Assembly (NCBI GenBank): GCA_958295975.1
Contig: OY282446.1
Location: 845,289 to 909,288 of the forward strand
Length of the DNA stretch: 64,000 bases
Source of the DNA: Tepidiformaceae bacterium
GTDB taxonomy: Bacteria; Chloroflexota; Dehalococcoidia; Tepidiformales; Tepidiformaceae
Direction: 5' to 3'
The position numbers were made by a program, and so were the translations under genes. Below the pieces are notes generated by a model. That model worked only from the letters and a program-made list of their open reading frames with translations. It was not told the origin of the DNA and searched no databases. Positions 35,584 to 43,773 of the stretch are shown here, piece by piece. Numbering within the stretch: the first letter of the stretch is position 1; each line of letters starts with the position of its first letter.

Positions 35584-36206
35584 CGCTCCTCGACCGCATC
35601 CGCGCACGGCTGCGCGGCCCCGCGCGCCCGCGCCCAGCCGCCGTGCGCCACTCCGACTACGTGGAGCTGATGCAGCTGCCCATCCGCTACGGGCACGCGC
35701 TCGACATGATCGGGCGGGCGCGCAACCGTGGCGACGACGCCCTGCGCGCGGAGGGCGAGGCCCTGCTGCGCGACGCCTTCACCGAGGACTTCGTGTTCGA
35801 GAACCTGAGCGCCGACCCCGTGAACGTGCGCGGGGCGGACGGCTGGGCCGGGTTCTGCGCGAACGCGCTGGGGGCCTTCGGGGGCACGCAGCACCTCGTC
35901 GCGCCGCCGCTCGTGCTCATCGACGAGCCGCCGGTGGAGCGCAATGGGGCGCGCACGGGCGGACGCGCGCGGCTGCGCAGCTACCTGCAGGCCACGCACA
36001 CGACGCCGCCCGCGGACGGGGAGACGCCGCCGGACGCCGCCGACGTCACGCCCACGCTGGCGGCGGGCGTGAACGTCGTCATCCACGGCACCTATCGCGA
36101 CGAGTGCGTGCGCACGGAGGCGGGCTGGCGCATCCGCCGCCGCTCGCTCGACTACACGCACATCGAGTCGCGCCCCTTCGGCGCGGCGGCCGCGGACGAC
36201 GCCTGA
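35580..36206 (+). CDS. SnoaL/NTF2-like domain protein
   Basis: This 208-residue protein has an NTF2-like cone: LMQLPIRYGHALDMI helix, LRDAFTEDFVFEN strand, VNVVIHGTYRDECVRTEAGW and the final WRIRRRSLDYTHIE. The family covers small-molecule binding proteins and isomerases with no common activity. It is coupled to the DinB-like gene by overlap. Confidence 0.78.
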   Translation: MTLLDRIRARLRGPARPRPAAVRHSDYVELMQLPIRYGHALDMIGRARNRGDDALRAEGEALLRDAFTEDFVFENLSADPVNVRGADGWAGFCANALGAFGGTQHLVAPPLVLIDEPPVERNGARTGGRARLRSYLQATHTTPPADGETPPDAADVTPTLAAGVNVVIHGTYRDECVRTEAGWRIRRRSLDYTHIESRPFGAAAADDA

Positions 36207-36317
36207 CGGGAGCCGCCGCCGAAGGCCGATCCGGATGCGGCCACGCAGGCGCTCGCGCCCCGGCTCACGCTCCCACCGGCGCGATGGCGGCGGTGATTCC
36301 GGCGGGCTGCGCCGCCC

Positions 36318-36698
36318 TCATCCGTTCGGAGCGGCGGGCGCGAGGTCGAGCGCGCCGCCTTCGAGCGCCATGGCCACGATGCCGGCCCGGGACGCGCTGC
36401 GCGCGAACTCTTCCGGCGTGAGCGCCACCGGCTCGATGTCCACGGGGCCGTCCCAGCGGTCGTAGAGGGCGTTCCAGCGCTCGAAGCGGTCCATGTCCGC
36501 GAAGCGCGCGGAGACGGCGATGACGTCGCAGTCGCTGCCGCGCCGCCAGTCGCCGCGCGCCCGCGAGCCGAAGAGGAGCACGCGCGTGGCGCCGAGCTCG
36601 GCCACGGCGCGTTCGGCCAGTCGGCGGGCGGCGGCGAGCGCGGCCTCGTGTTCGGCCAGCGCCTCGCGCCTCAGTTCCGCAGGCGGGCGGAGCACCAT
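36318..36698 (-). CDS. MNT-type nucleotidyltransferase (antitoxin candidate)
   Basis: This 126-residue minimal nucleotidyltransferase has an exact GSx10DxD motif in LLFGSRARGDWRRGSDCDVI. In MntA-HepT systems the MNT protein modifies the HEPN toxin with AMP to silence it. Its start lies 28 bases inside the end of the HEPN gene, the usual tight arrangement. Activity is inferred from the motif. Confidence 0.88.
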   Translation of the reverse strand: MVLRPPAELRREALAEHEAALAAARRLAERAVAELGATRVLLFGSRARGDWRRGSDCDVIAVSARFADMDRFERWNALYDRWDGPVDIEPVALTPEEFARSASRAGIVAMALEGGALDLAPAAPNG

Positions 36699-37054
36699 GC
36701 GTGCACCTCCTCCGCGCGCGCCAGCGCCTCGCCCGCGATGGCCGCGTCGTAGTTGTCGGCGGGGTTGCCGTTGGCCGCGTCGGGGGAGCGGCTGATGGTA
36801 TAGCAGGGATTGAGGCGGCGGCTGGCGGCGATTACCGCTTCGGGTGCGGCGAGCCCCCGCGCCAGCTCGACGAGGTTGTGGGTATGCGGCGGCAGCCCGT
36901 CGCCCTCGCGCGCCCAGAGCGCCTTGAACGCGACCTCGGCGATCTGGTGGGAGAAGAACGCGGTCATCGCGTACGCGCCCGCGTCGAGCGCGCCGCGAGC
37001 CTCGCGCAGATGGTTGTCCGCGAACCGCAGCCAGTCCTCCCACGCCTCCGGCAT
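36671..37054 (-). CDS. HEPN domain protein (toxin candidate)
   Basis: This 127-residue helical protein of the COG2250-like HEPN group starts EAWEDWLRFADNHLREARGA and has FFSHQIAEVAFKALWARE in the middle. Near the C-terminus CYTISRSPDAAN replaces the RX4-6H nuclease motif of classic HepT, as in the YxPTRYPD subgroup. It pairs with the MNT gene. Whether it cuts RNA is open. TACACT lies 6 bases upstream of ATG 37054. Confidence 0.85.
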   Translation of the reverse strand: MPEAWEDWLRFADNHLREARGALDAGAYAMTAFFSHQIAEVAFKALWAREGDGLPPHTHNLVELARGLAAPEAVIAASRRLNPCYTISRSPDAANGNPADNYDAAIAGEALARAEEVHAWCSARLRN

Positions 37055-37060
37055 GGCCCC

Positions 37061-37066
37061 AGTGTA
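37061..37066 (-). promoter_or_regulatory. -10 element, leaderless promoter of HEPN-MNT
   Basis: TACACT on the minus strand ends 6 bases before ATG 37054. Confidence 0.5.
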
Positions 37067-37108
37067 GCGCGGTGCGGCGCGCAGGCTGGCTTGGGCCCCG
37101 CCGCGCCC

Positions 37109-37960
37109 CTAGCCCCGCGCGGCGGCGGACTCGACGGCGCGGCGCGCCATGACCGCCACCATCGCGCGGCGGTACTCCTCGCTGCCGTGCAGGTCCGCGT
37201 TCACGAAGTCGAGGGCGTCGCCCGCGCCTTCGCAGGCCGCCGCCGCGCCCTCCGGCAGGCGCGCGCCAACGAGCGCGGACTCGACGGCGGGCAGGCGCTG
37301 GGCGTGGCTGGCCGCGCCCGTGACGGCCACGCGCGCGGCGCGGCAGACGCCGTCCTCCATCTCCAGCGCGACGGCCACGCCCGCGAGGGCGAAGCGCGAG
37401 GCGCGCTGCGGCAGCTTGGCGTAGGCGGCGGAGCGCACGGGCCGGAAGGACACGTCCGTGAGGATTTCGCCGTCCTCCAGATCGACCGTGAGGATGTCGC
37501 GGAAGAAGTCCGCGGCGGGCACGGTGCGGCTGCCGTCGGCGCCCGTGATGGAGATGGCGGCGTCGAGGGCGATGAGCACGGCGGGCAGGTCCGCGCCGGG
37601 GTCGGCGTGGGCGAGGGAGCCGCCGATGGTGCCGCGGTTGCGGACCTGAGCGTCGCCGATTTCGGCGGCGGCCTCGGCGAGGATGGGCGCGCGCTCGCGC
37701 AGCAGGGCGGAGGCGGCGAGGTCGGCGTGCGTGGTGGTCGCGCCGACCTCGATGGCGTCGCCGACGGCGTGGACGCCGCACAGTTCGAGCAGGCCGCCGA
37801 TGTCGATGAGCAGCTCGGGCTCGGCCAGGCGCTGCTTCATCATGGGGATGAGGCTGTGGCCGCCGGCGAGCAGCTTCGCGCCGGGGCCGCCCTCGCGCAG
37901 GAGGGCGAGGGCCTCGGCGACGCTGCCCGCGCGGCGGTACCGGAAGGCGGTGGGGATCAC
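37109..37960 (-). CDS. coxM: FAD-binding subunit of a CO-dehydrogenase-type molybdenum hydroxylase (CoxM-like)
   Basis: This 283-residue flavoprotein passes electrons from the 2Fe-2S subunit to an acceptor. It has the FAD pyrophosphate motif KLLAGGHSLIPMMKQRL near residue 30 and the second motif RNRGTIGGSLAHADPGADLP near residue 108. GTG 37960 overlaps the large-subunit stop by 4 bases. It is the last gene of the S-L-M operon. Confidence 0.92.
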   Translation of the reverse strand: MIPTAFRYRRAGSVAEALALLREGGPGAKLLAGGHSLIPMMKQRLAEPELLIDIGGLLELCGVHAVGDAIEVGATTTHADLAASALLRERAPILAEAAAEIGDAQVRNRGTIGGSLAHADPGADLPAVLIALDAAISITGADGSRTVPAADFFRDILTVDLEDGEILTDVSFRPVRSAAYAKLPQRASRFALAGVAVALEMEDGVCRAARVAVTGAASHAQRLPAVESALVGARLPEGAAAACEGAGDALDFVNADLHGSEEYRRAMVAVMARRAVESAAARG

Positions 37961-40356
37961 GGCTGGCCTCCGTTCTGGTCGCGGTCGTGGATGAGGCGCC
38001 AGAGCCGCTCGGGGCGCAGGGGCATGTCCACGTGGCGCACGCCGAAGGGGGCGAGCGCGTCCACGGCGGCGTTGACCACGCAGGGGGAGGACCCGATGGT
38101 GCCGGCCTCGCCCACGCCCTTGGCCCCCAGCGGGTTGACGGGCGTGGGCGTGACCGTGCGCTCCAGCTCGAAGGCGGGCAGGTCCGCCGCGCGCGGCATC
38201 ACGTAGTCCATGAAGGAGGCCGTGAGGGGCTGGCCGTCCTCGTCGTAGACGACTTCCTCGAACATGGCCTGGCCGATGCCCTGGGCGAGCCCGCCGTGCA
38301 CCTGGCCCTCGACGATGAGGGGGTTGATGACGTTGCCGCAGTCGTCCACGGCGATGAGGCGGAGGAGGCGCGGCTCGCCCGTGTCGCGGTCGATCTCGAC
38401 CATGGAGATGTGGCAGCCGAAGGGGTAGGTGTTGTTTTCGGGCTCGAAGAAAGCTTCCTCGGAGAGGCCGGGTTCGAGGCCCGCGGGCAGGGGCACGGGC
38501 ACGTAGGCGAAGTCGGCCACCTCGGCGAAGGAGCGGCTGACCTCGGGCGCGCCCGCCACCTGGATGCGGCCGCTCTCGAAGACGAGGTCGTCGGGGCTGG
38601 CCTCGTGGTCGGCCATGAGGGCGGCGGCGAAGCGCTTCATCTTGTCGCCCGCCCGGCCCGCGGCCAGCATGAGGGCGGCCCCGCCCACGGCCTGCGAGCG
38701 GCTGCCGAAGGTGCCGATGCCCTGCTTCACCACGCCCGTGTCGCCGTGCAGGATGGCGATGTCCCCGATGGGCACGGAGAAGTGGTCGGCCAGCATCTGC
38801 GCGAAGGTGGTCTCGTTGCCCTGGCCGTGGGGCGAGGCGCCGGTGGTGGCGGTCACCTTGCCGCCGCGCTCGATGGTCACGCCGGAGTGCTCCCAGCCGC
38901 CGGTGGGCACCACGGAGGAGGGGCCGAGGCCGCACACCTCCACGTAGAAGGCCATGCCCACGCCCACGATGCGGCCCTCGGCGCGGGCGGCGTCGCGCTC
39001 CGCCTTCAGGCTCTCCCAGTCCGCCGCGGCCAGCGCCGTGTCCAGCGCGGCCTCGTAGTCGCCGGAGTCGTAGACGAGCCCGCTCTGCGTGGGGAAGGGG
39101 AATTCGGCGGCGGGGATGAAGTTGCGGCGGCGGAGTTCGGCGGGGTCCATGTCCAGCTCGCGCGCCAGCATGTCCACGGCGCGCTCCACGAAGTAGAGCC
39201 CCTCGGGGCGGCCCGCGCCGCGGTAGGCGTCCGTGGGCGTCTTGTTGGTGAACACCTCGGTCAGCTCGTGGCGCACGACGGGGATGCGGTAGACGCCGTT
39301 CATCATCATGCCCGTGAGCGTGGGGATGAGCGCCGTGAGCAGCACCTCGTAGGCCCCGATGTCGGCCAGCAGCTGCGCGCGCAGGGCGAGGATGGTACCG
39401 TCGCGTTTGGCCGCGATCTCGACGTCGCCGAGGATGTCGCGCCCGTGCGTGGTGGCGAGGAAGGCCTCGGTGCGGTCCTCGATCCATTTCACGGGCGCGC
39501 CCGTGAGGCGGGAGAGGGCGGCGGCGGCGTACTCCTCGCCGTAGATGTTGATCTTGCAGCCGAAGCCGCCCCCCACCTCGGGGGCGATGGCGCGCACCTG
39601 GTGTTCGCCCAGCCCCAGCATGCCCGCCGCCAGCGTGCGCAGGATGTGCGGGTTCTGCGTGGCGCTCCAGATGGTCAGGTAGTCGCTCCCCGCCTCGTAG
39701 CGGGCGACCACGCCGCGCGGCTCCATGGCGTTGGGCGCGAGGCGCTGGTTCAGCATGCACTGGGAGATGACCACGTCGGCTTCGGCGAAGGCCGCATCCA
39801 TGGCGCTGTCATCCTCGGCCTGCGCGGTTTCGGCGTTGACGCCGGTGCCGCCCTGGTAGCCGCCGACGGCGACGTTGCGCGCGAAGCCCTCGTGCAGCGT
39901 GGCCGAGCCGTCCGCCATGGCGGCCTCGGGGTCGACCACGGCGGGCAGCTCGTCGTACTCGACCTCGATGGCGTCGGCGGCGTCGCGCGCGAGGTAGCGG
40001 TCGGCGGCGGCGACCACGGCCACGGGCTCGCCCACGTAGCGCACGCGGTCGACGGCCACGGAGTAGTGGTCGGGCGCGGGGAAGGGCGTGCCGATGGGCA
40101 TGGGGCCGAGGTGTTCGGCCAGCTCCGCGCCCGTGAGCGCGAGCTCGACGCCCTCCATGGCCGCCGCCGCGCTCACGTCGATGCGGCGGATGACGCCGTG
40201 GGCGATGTCGGCGCGCCGGAAGGCCAGGTGCAGCATCCCCGGCAGCTTGAGGTCGTCCACGTAGGTGGCGAGCCCGCGGATGAGGCGCGGATCCTCGCGG
40301 CGCTTCACGCGCTCGCCGATGAGCTTGGGCAGCAGGGGGGCGTTCGCGCTGGTCAT
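37957..40356 (-). CDS. Molybdenum hydroxylase large subunit, form II CoxL-like
   Basis: This 799-residue xanthine-oxidase-family subunit holds the Mo-pterin site. It begins [15 protein letters not shown] and contains [17 protein letters not shown]. The active-site loop is [10 protein letters not shown], the form II signature rather than the AYxCSFR of true CO dehydrogenases, so CO is not a safe substrate call. The catalytic Glu is in GVGEAGTIG near the C-terminus. It overlaps coxS and coxM by 4 bases each. Confidence 0.93.
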   Translation of the reverse strand: MTSANAPLLPKLIGERVKRREDPRLIRGLATYVDDLKLPGMLHLAFRRADIAHGVIRRIDVSAAAAMEGVELALTGAELAEHLGPMPIGTPFPAPDHYSVAVDRVRYVGEPVAVVAAADRYLARDAADAIEVEYDELPAVVDPEAAMADGSATLHEGFARNVAVGGYQGGTGVNAETAQAEDDSAMDAAFAEADVVISQCMLNQRLAPNAMEPRGVVARYEAGSDYLTIWSATQNPHILRTLAAGMLGLGEHQVRAIAPEVGGGFGCKINIYGEEYAAAALSRLTGAPVKWIEDRTEAFLATTHGRDILGDVEIAAKRDGTILALRAQLLADIGAYEVLLTALIPTLTGMMMNGVYRIPVVRHELTEVFTNKTPTDAYRGAGRPEGLYFVERAVDMLARELDMDPAELRRRNFIPAAEFPFPTQSGLVYDSGDYEAALDTALAAADWESLKAERDAARAEGRIVGVGMAFYVEVCGLGPSSVVPTGGWEHSGVTIERGGKVTATTGASPHGQGNETTFAQMLADHFSVPIGDIAILHGDTGVVKQGIGTFGSRSQAVGGAALMLAAGRAGDKMKRFAAALMADHEASPDDLVFESGRIQVAGAPEVSRSFAEVADFAYVPVPLPAGLEPGLSEEAFFEPENNTYPFGCHISMVEIDRDTGEPRLLRLIAVDDCGNVINPLIVEGQVHGGLAQGIGQAMFEEVVYDEDGQPLTASFMDYVMPRAADLPAFELERTVTPTPVNPLGAKGVGEAGTIGSSPCVVNAAVDALAPFGVRHVDMPLRPERLWRLIHDRDQNGGQP

Positions 40357-40832
40357 GCGGGCGCCATCCTTTCCGCCGCGTTGCGGATCGCGTTGACGAT
40401 GTGCTGGTAGCCGGTGCAGCGGCAGATGTTGCCGGAGATGCCCTCGCGGATCCGGGCGTCGTCGGGCGACGGGTTCTCGCGCAGCAGGTTGAGGGCGGAC
40501 ATGATCATGCCCGGCGTGCAGTAGCCGCACTGCAGGCCGTGCTCCTCCCAGAAGCCGTCCTGCAGGGGGTGGAGGTCGTCGCCGGCGGCGAGCCCCTCGA
40601 TGGTCTGCACCTCCTCGCCGTCGGCCTGCACGGCGAAGACGGTACAGGACTTGACGCTGCGTCCGTCGAGCAGGACGGTGCAGGCGCCGCACTGGCTGGT
40701 GTCGCAGCCCACGTGCGTGCCCGTGAGGTTGAGGGACTCGCGCAGGAAGTGGACGAGCAGCAGGCGCGGGGCCACCGCCGCCGTGCGTTCGCGCCCGTTG
40801 ACGCGAACCGTGATGGGGACCGTCTCGGACAT
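40353..40832 (-). CDS. coxS: 2Fe-2S subunit of the molybdenum hydroxylase (CoxS-like)
   Basis: This 159-residue iron-sulfur subunit has the plant-ferredoxin-type site [16 protein letters not shown] near residue 42 and the second cluster site in QCGYCTPGM and CRCTGYQ. It is the first gene of the operon. ATG 40832 has GGGAGG 7 bases upstream; an ATG at 40838 is less well spaced. TACCAT about 60 bases upstream may be the -10. Confidence 0.95.
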   Translation of the reverse strand: MSETVPITVRVNGRERTAAVAPRLLLVHFLRESLNLTGTHVGCDTSQCGACTVLLDGRSVKSCTVFAVQADGEEVQTIEGLAAGDDLHPLQDGFWEEHGLQCGYCTPGMIMSALNLLRENPSPDDARIREGISGNICRCTGYQHIVNAIRNAAERMAPA

Positions 40833-40925
40833 CGGCATGCCTCCCGTCCGTTCGCGGGGCCGCGGCGGGCGGCCCGCTCGCGCGATGGTACCACCGCGGA
40901 CGGCGCGCGTGAGCGGGCAAGGGGG

Positions 40926-40931
40926 TACACT
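40926..40931 (+). promoter_or_regulatory. -10 element, leaderless promoter of NYN gene
   Basis: TACACT ends 6 bases before ATG 40938. Confidence 0.55.
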
Positions 40932-40937
40932 CGATCT

Positions 40938-41579
40938 ATGGACAGCGTTTTCATCTATTGGGACACCTCGAACATCTTCCACGAGGCGCAGAGGCTCGCG
41001 GAGGAACGCGAGGGCACGCCCGGCGCGCGCTACCTCGTGCGCATCAACTTCGAGGCCATCCTGTCCCTCGCCCACGCCGAGCGCGACGTGCGTCATGCCG
41101 TGGCCGCCGGTTCCGTGCCGCCGGAGATGCGCCAGCTCTGGAACCGCCTGGAAAACAGTGGCGTCGAGGTCAAGCTGTTCGACCGTGGCGGGGCGGAGCG
41201 TGGCGAGCAGGAAGTGCCCGATCAGATTCTTCAGAAGCGGATGCTGGAAGACGCCCTCGACTACAATGGCGATCCGGGTATCGCTGTGCTCCTGACGGGT
41301 GATGGCGCGGGCTACATTGAGGGTGAGGGCTTCCACCGGACGCTGGAGCGGATGCACCGCAAGGGCTGGCGCATCGAAATCCTGTCGTGGGCGCATTCCT
41401 GCAACCGGCGCATGCGTCGCTGGGCCGAGGAGAACGGCGTGTTCGTGGCGCTCGACGACTTCTACGAGGCCGTCACCTTCCGCGAGCCGTCGCGCCCCGG
41501 GCACGAGCTCGCGCCCGCGCGCGATTCCGCGCCGCTCGACCTGTCGCGGCGGAAGATGTCGCGACAGGAGACGGCATAG
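40938..41579 (+). CDS. NYN domain (PIN-like) protein
   Basis: This 213-residue NYN/LabA-like protein has [14 protein letters not shown] at the N-terminus, [12 protein letters not shown] in the middle and [18 protein letters not shown] near the end, the usual three-part acidic pattern of the fold. It lies divergent from coxS and convergent with coxG, with no functional link to them visible. It probably acts on RNA. Confidence 0.85.
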   Translation: MDSVFIYWDTSNIFHEAQRLAEEREGTPGARYLVRINFEAILSLAHAERDVRHAVAAGSVPPEMRQLWNRLENSGVEVKLFDRGGAERGEQEVPDQILQKRMLEDALDYNGDPGIAVLLTGDGAGYIEGEGFHRTLERMHRKGWRIEILSWAHSCNRRMRRWAEENGVFVALDDFYEAVTFREPSRPGHELAPARDSAPLDLSRRKMSRQETA

Positions 41580-41582
41580 GCC

Positions 41583-42029
41583 TCAGGCGGCGCGGGCGTT
41601 CACCTGCTCCTCGATGGCGCGGAAGAACTGGCCGATGAGCAGGCGCGCGACGCCGCCCAGCAGCCGTCCCCCCAGGCGCGCGATGGCGCCGCGCGCGCGC
41701 ACCTCGGCGGCGTAGCGCACGATTGTCCCCGCGCCCGCTTCCTCCAGCGTCACGAGCGCCTCGGCGCGCGCCCCGCCGGGCTTGCCCGCCCCGTCGATGC
41801 GAAGGCGGTAGGACTCGACGGGGACGCGATCGGAGACCTCGACGCGCCCCGCGTAGAGGCCGCGCACGGCGGCGATGCCCGCGCGCATGGTCACGTCGTA
41901 GGCATCGGGCGCGGTCTCCTCGAAGCGCTCCACGCCGGGCAGCGCGGCGGCCAGCACGGCGGGGTCGAGCAGCAGCTCCCAGAGGAGCTCCCGCGATCCC
42001 GCGAAGGAGCGCTCGCCCTCGATCTTCAC
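41583..42029 (-). CDS. coxG: CoxG-like SRPBCC protein
   Basis: This 148-residue protein of the carbon monoxide dehydrogenase subunit G family shows the SRPBCC start GERSFAGSRELLWELLLDPAVLAAALPGVE and a C-terminal amphipathic helix (GGVARLLIGQFFRAI) likely to touch the membrane. CoxG-type proteins are thought to recruit molybdenum hydroxylases or their quinone acceptor to the membrane. It lies about 750 bases upstream of coxS, separated from it by an NYN gene on the other strand. GTG 42029 fits the family start. Confidence 0.85.
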   Translation of the reverse strand: MKIEGERSFAGSRELLWELLLDPAVLAAALPGVERFEETAPDAYDVTMRAGIAAVRGLYAGRVEVSDRVPVESYRLRIDGAGKPGGARAEALVTLEEAGAGTIVRYAAEVRARGAIARLGGRLLGGVARLLIGQFFRAIEEQVNARAA

Positions 42030-42058
42030 GGCGCTCGTCCGCGCGCGACGCGACGGCG

Positions 42059-43003
42059 TCAGACGCCGTTCGCGTTCACGTCCTTCAGGAACTCGTAGGT
42101 GCGGCGCGGCGCGTCCGGGTCCTCGGGCACGGGCAGGATGGCGCCGTTGTAGTCGGTCACGCCGATCTCCGCGAGCCGCTTCAGCTGGGCGCGCACGGAC
42201 GCCTCGTCGCCCACGATGGCCATGTCGGCCACGCCGCTGGCGCCCTCCGCCTCGATCACCTTGCGGTAGGAGTAGATGCGCCCGTAGACCTCCCACACCC
42301 TCGCGCAGGCGGCGCGCGCGGCCTCCTCGTCGGCGGTCACGGAGAGGGGGATGCCGGCGACGATGCGCGGCGCGGGCCGTCCCGCCGCGTCCGCCGCCTT
42401 CGTGATGGCGGGCACGGCGGTGCGCTCGATGTAGTTCGGCCCGCACCAGAACATGCTCGTGCCGTCGGAGAGCTCGCCCGCCACCTTCAACATGCCCGGG
42501 CCGAGGGCCGCGATGAGCACCTGCGGACGCCCGCCGCCGGGCACGTCCAGCTGCGTGAAGGGCGCGTTGTTGAGGTGGACGCGGTACTCCTCGCCGTCGT
42601 GGTTCACCAGCTCGCTGTCGAGCAGGGCGTTGAGCACCTGCAGGTATTCGCGCAGGTGGCGCACGGGCGTGGCCCAGCGCAGCCCCTGCCAGCCTTCCAC
42701 GATGAACTTGTGGCTGAGGCCCAGGCCCAGCGTGAAGCGCCCGCCGCAGGCCATGTTGGTGGTGAGCGCCTGCTGCGCCATGACCATGGGGTGGCGCGGG
42801 TAGGTGGGCACGACGGCGGTGCCCAGCTCGAGCGTGCCGGTGGCCTGTCCGGCCAGCGCGCAGACGGTCATGGCGTCGTGGTTGAGGTGGTTGCCGGTCC
42901 AGCCGGAGGGGAAGCCGTCGGCCTCGAGCTGGCGGAAGGGAGCGACGAGCGCCTCGACGGAAGCGTCGCGCGCGCCCCCCGGCGGCCTGGTGATGATGCG
43001 CAT
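42059..43003 (-). CDS. LLM class (F420/FMN-type) oxidoreductase
   Basis: This 314-residue luciferase-fold enzyme has GFPSGWTGNHLNHDAMTVC, LELGTAVVPTYPRHPMVMAQ and GRFTLGLGLSHKFIVEG, followed by PQVLIAALGPGMLKVAGELSDG. It belongs with the F420-dependent TIGR03564-like group by pattern, but the cofactor is inferred. TAGGAT and AGGAGA precede ATG 43003. It ends 29 bases before coxG on the same strand. Confidence 0.87.
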   Translation of the reverse strand: MRIITRPPGGARDASVEALVAPFRQLEADGFPSGWTGNHLNHDAMTVCALAGQATGTLELGTAVVPTYPRHPMVMAQQALTTNMACGGRFTLGLGLSHKFIVEGWQGLRWATPVRHLREYLQVLNALLDSELVNHDGEEYRVHLNNAPFTQLDVPGGGRPQVLIAALGPGMLKVAGELSDGTSMFWCGPNYIERTAVPAITKAADAAGRPAPRIVAGIPLSVTADEEAARAACARVWEVYGRIYSYRKVIEAEGASGVADMAIVGDEASVRAQLKRLAEIGVTDYNGAILPVPEDPDAPRRTYEFLKDVNANGV

Positions 43004-43113
43004 GTGGGCGGTCTCCTGCTGCGCCCCGTCGGCGGGGCCGCGCGCGCATCCTACGCCCGCCGCGCCCGCAGCGGGAAGGGGGTGGCCGAGTAGACAGGCA
43101 CACCCATCCCTGC

Positions 43114-43119
43114 TAGCCT
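43114..43119 (+). promoter_or_regulatory. Candidate -10 of the ubiquitin-like operon
   Basis: TAGCCT lies 54 bases upstream of the first ATG of the operon. With GAGAGAG just before that ATG, this operon appears to use a leader and ribosome site, unlike most host genes. Confidence 0.35.
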
Positions 43120-43172
43120 CAGTGGGAGTGCTGGGCATCCCGCGAATTTCGCCCAAGCCGTGAGAGAGTGAA

Positions 43173-43409
43173 ATGCCCGAATTCAAGGTCAACGGAAAAG
43201 AGTTCAAGACCGACAACCCCAAGCCTACGGCTACTGAGCTGCTGGAAATTGCCAAAGAAGTGGTCCCGGATGTGAAGGATACGGAGTGGGCGCTCATGGG
43301 CCAGAAAAGGGAGTACAAAAAGAGCGACACTATCGACCTCAGTGAAGACAACCAGTTCACCACCATTCCGACGGGGCCTACTCGCGTTTCGTGGAGGGAA
43401 AATGTCTGA
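43173..43409 (+). CDS. Ubiquitin-like beta-grasp protein (multiubiquitin-type domain)
   Basis: This 78-residue protein is a single beta-grasp domain resembling the bacterial multiubiquitin family (PF14452-like). The pattern is FKVNGKEFKTDNPKPTATEL, a helix TELLEIAKEVVPD, then TEWALMG, a KSDTIDLSEDNQ loop and a FTTIP end strand. The tail after the domain is TGPTRVSWRENV, with no terminal Gly-Gly; Gly68 is the only Gly in it, so trimming by the JAMM enzyme may be needed. The stop overlaps the E2 start by 8 bases. It is the presumed modifier of the conjugation system. Confidence 0.8.
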   Translation: MPEFKVNGKEFKTDNPKPTATELLEIAKEVVPDVKDTEWALMGQKREYKKSDTIDLSEDNQFTTIPTGPTRVSWRENV

Positions 43410-43773
43410 AGATCTCGAGAAGATCCGACAAGAACTTGAAGATCTGGGCTATGTCGTCTCGACTCATCAACATCAGCAAGGGCAGGTGGTCGACTTCGAC
43501 TATCAAGTCAAAACTGGCCCACACGCAGGCGAAACTTATAAAATGGGGATTAGCATGAACAGTCCCGGATATCCGGAGTATCCTCCCCATTGGATCCATG
43601 TGAGTCCGCCGGTTTCTGACGAACATGGTGGGGAAGAGTACTTCACTGATGATGGATGCCAGTGGGTCGCTATGAGTCGCCCACCTGCCGATATATGGGA
43701 TCAACTCCCTGAGAAAAACATGAAACACTACATCGAGATGCATCTCGGAAGATTCTGGATGCACGTCAAATGA
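43402..43773 (+). CDS. E2-like (prokaryotic UBC-fold) conjugating protein
   Basis: This 123-residue protein has the order of a UBC fold: N-terminal helix SEDLEKIRQELEDLG, strands VVDFDYQVKTG and TYKMGISMN, and the proline-rich turn GYPEYPPHWIHVSPP. Next comes a loop with the only cysteine, Cys86 in DDGCQWVAM, where an E2 active site is expected, and a C-terminal helix KNMKHYIEMHLGRFW. It is sandwiched between the UBL and JAMM-E1 genes, overlapping both. It is assigned by fold pattern and context; HHpred or structure prediction would settle it. Confidence 0.75.
   Translation: MSEDLEKIRQELEDLGYVVSTHQHQQGQVVDFDYQVKTGPHAGETYKMGISMNSPGYPEYPPHWIHVSPPVSDEHGGEEYFTDDGCQWVAMSRPPADIWDQLPEKNMKHYIEMHLGRFWMHVK

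Noticed and set aside
37957-40356. True aerobic CO dehydrogenase (form I CoxL)
   Set aside because: The active-site loop is AYRGAGR, the form II signature, so CO oxidation should not be assigned.
38000-40410. Long plus-strand frame antisense to the molybdenum hydroxylase large subunit
   Set aside because: His/Val/Gly-rich shadow frame; the minus-strand gene has complete family motifs.
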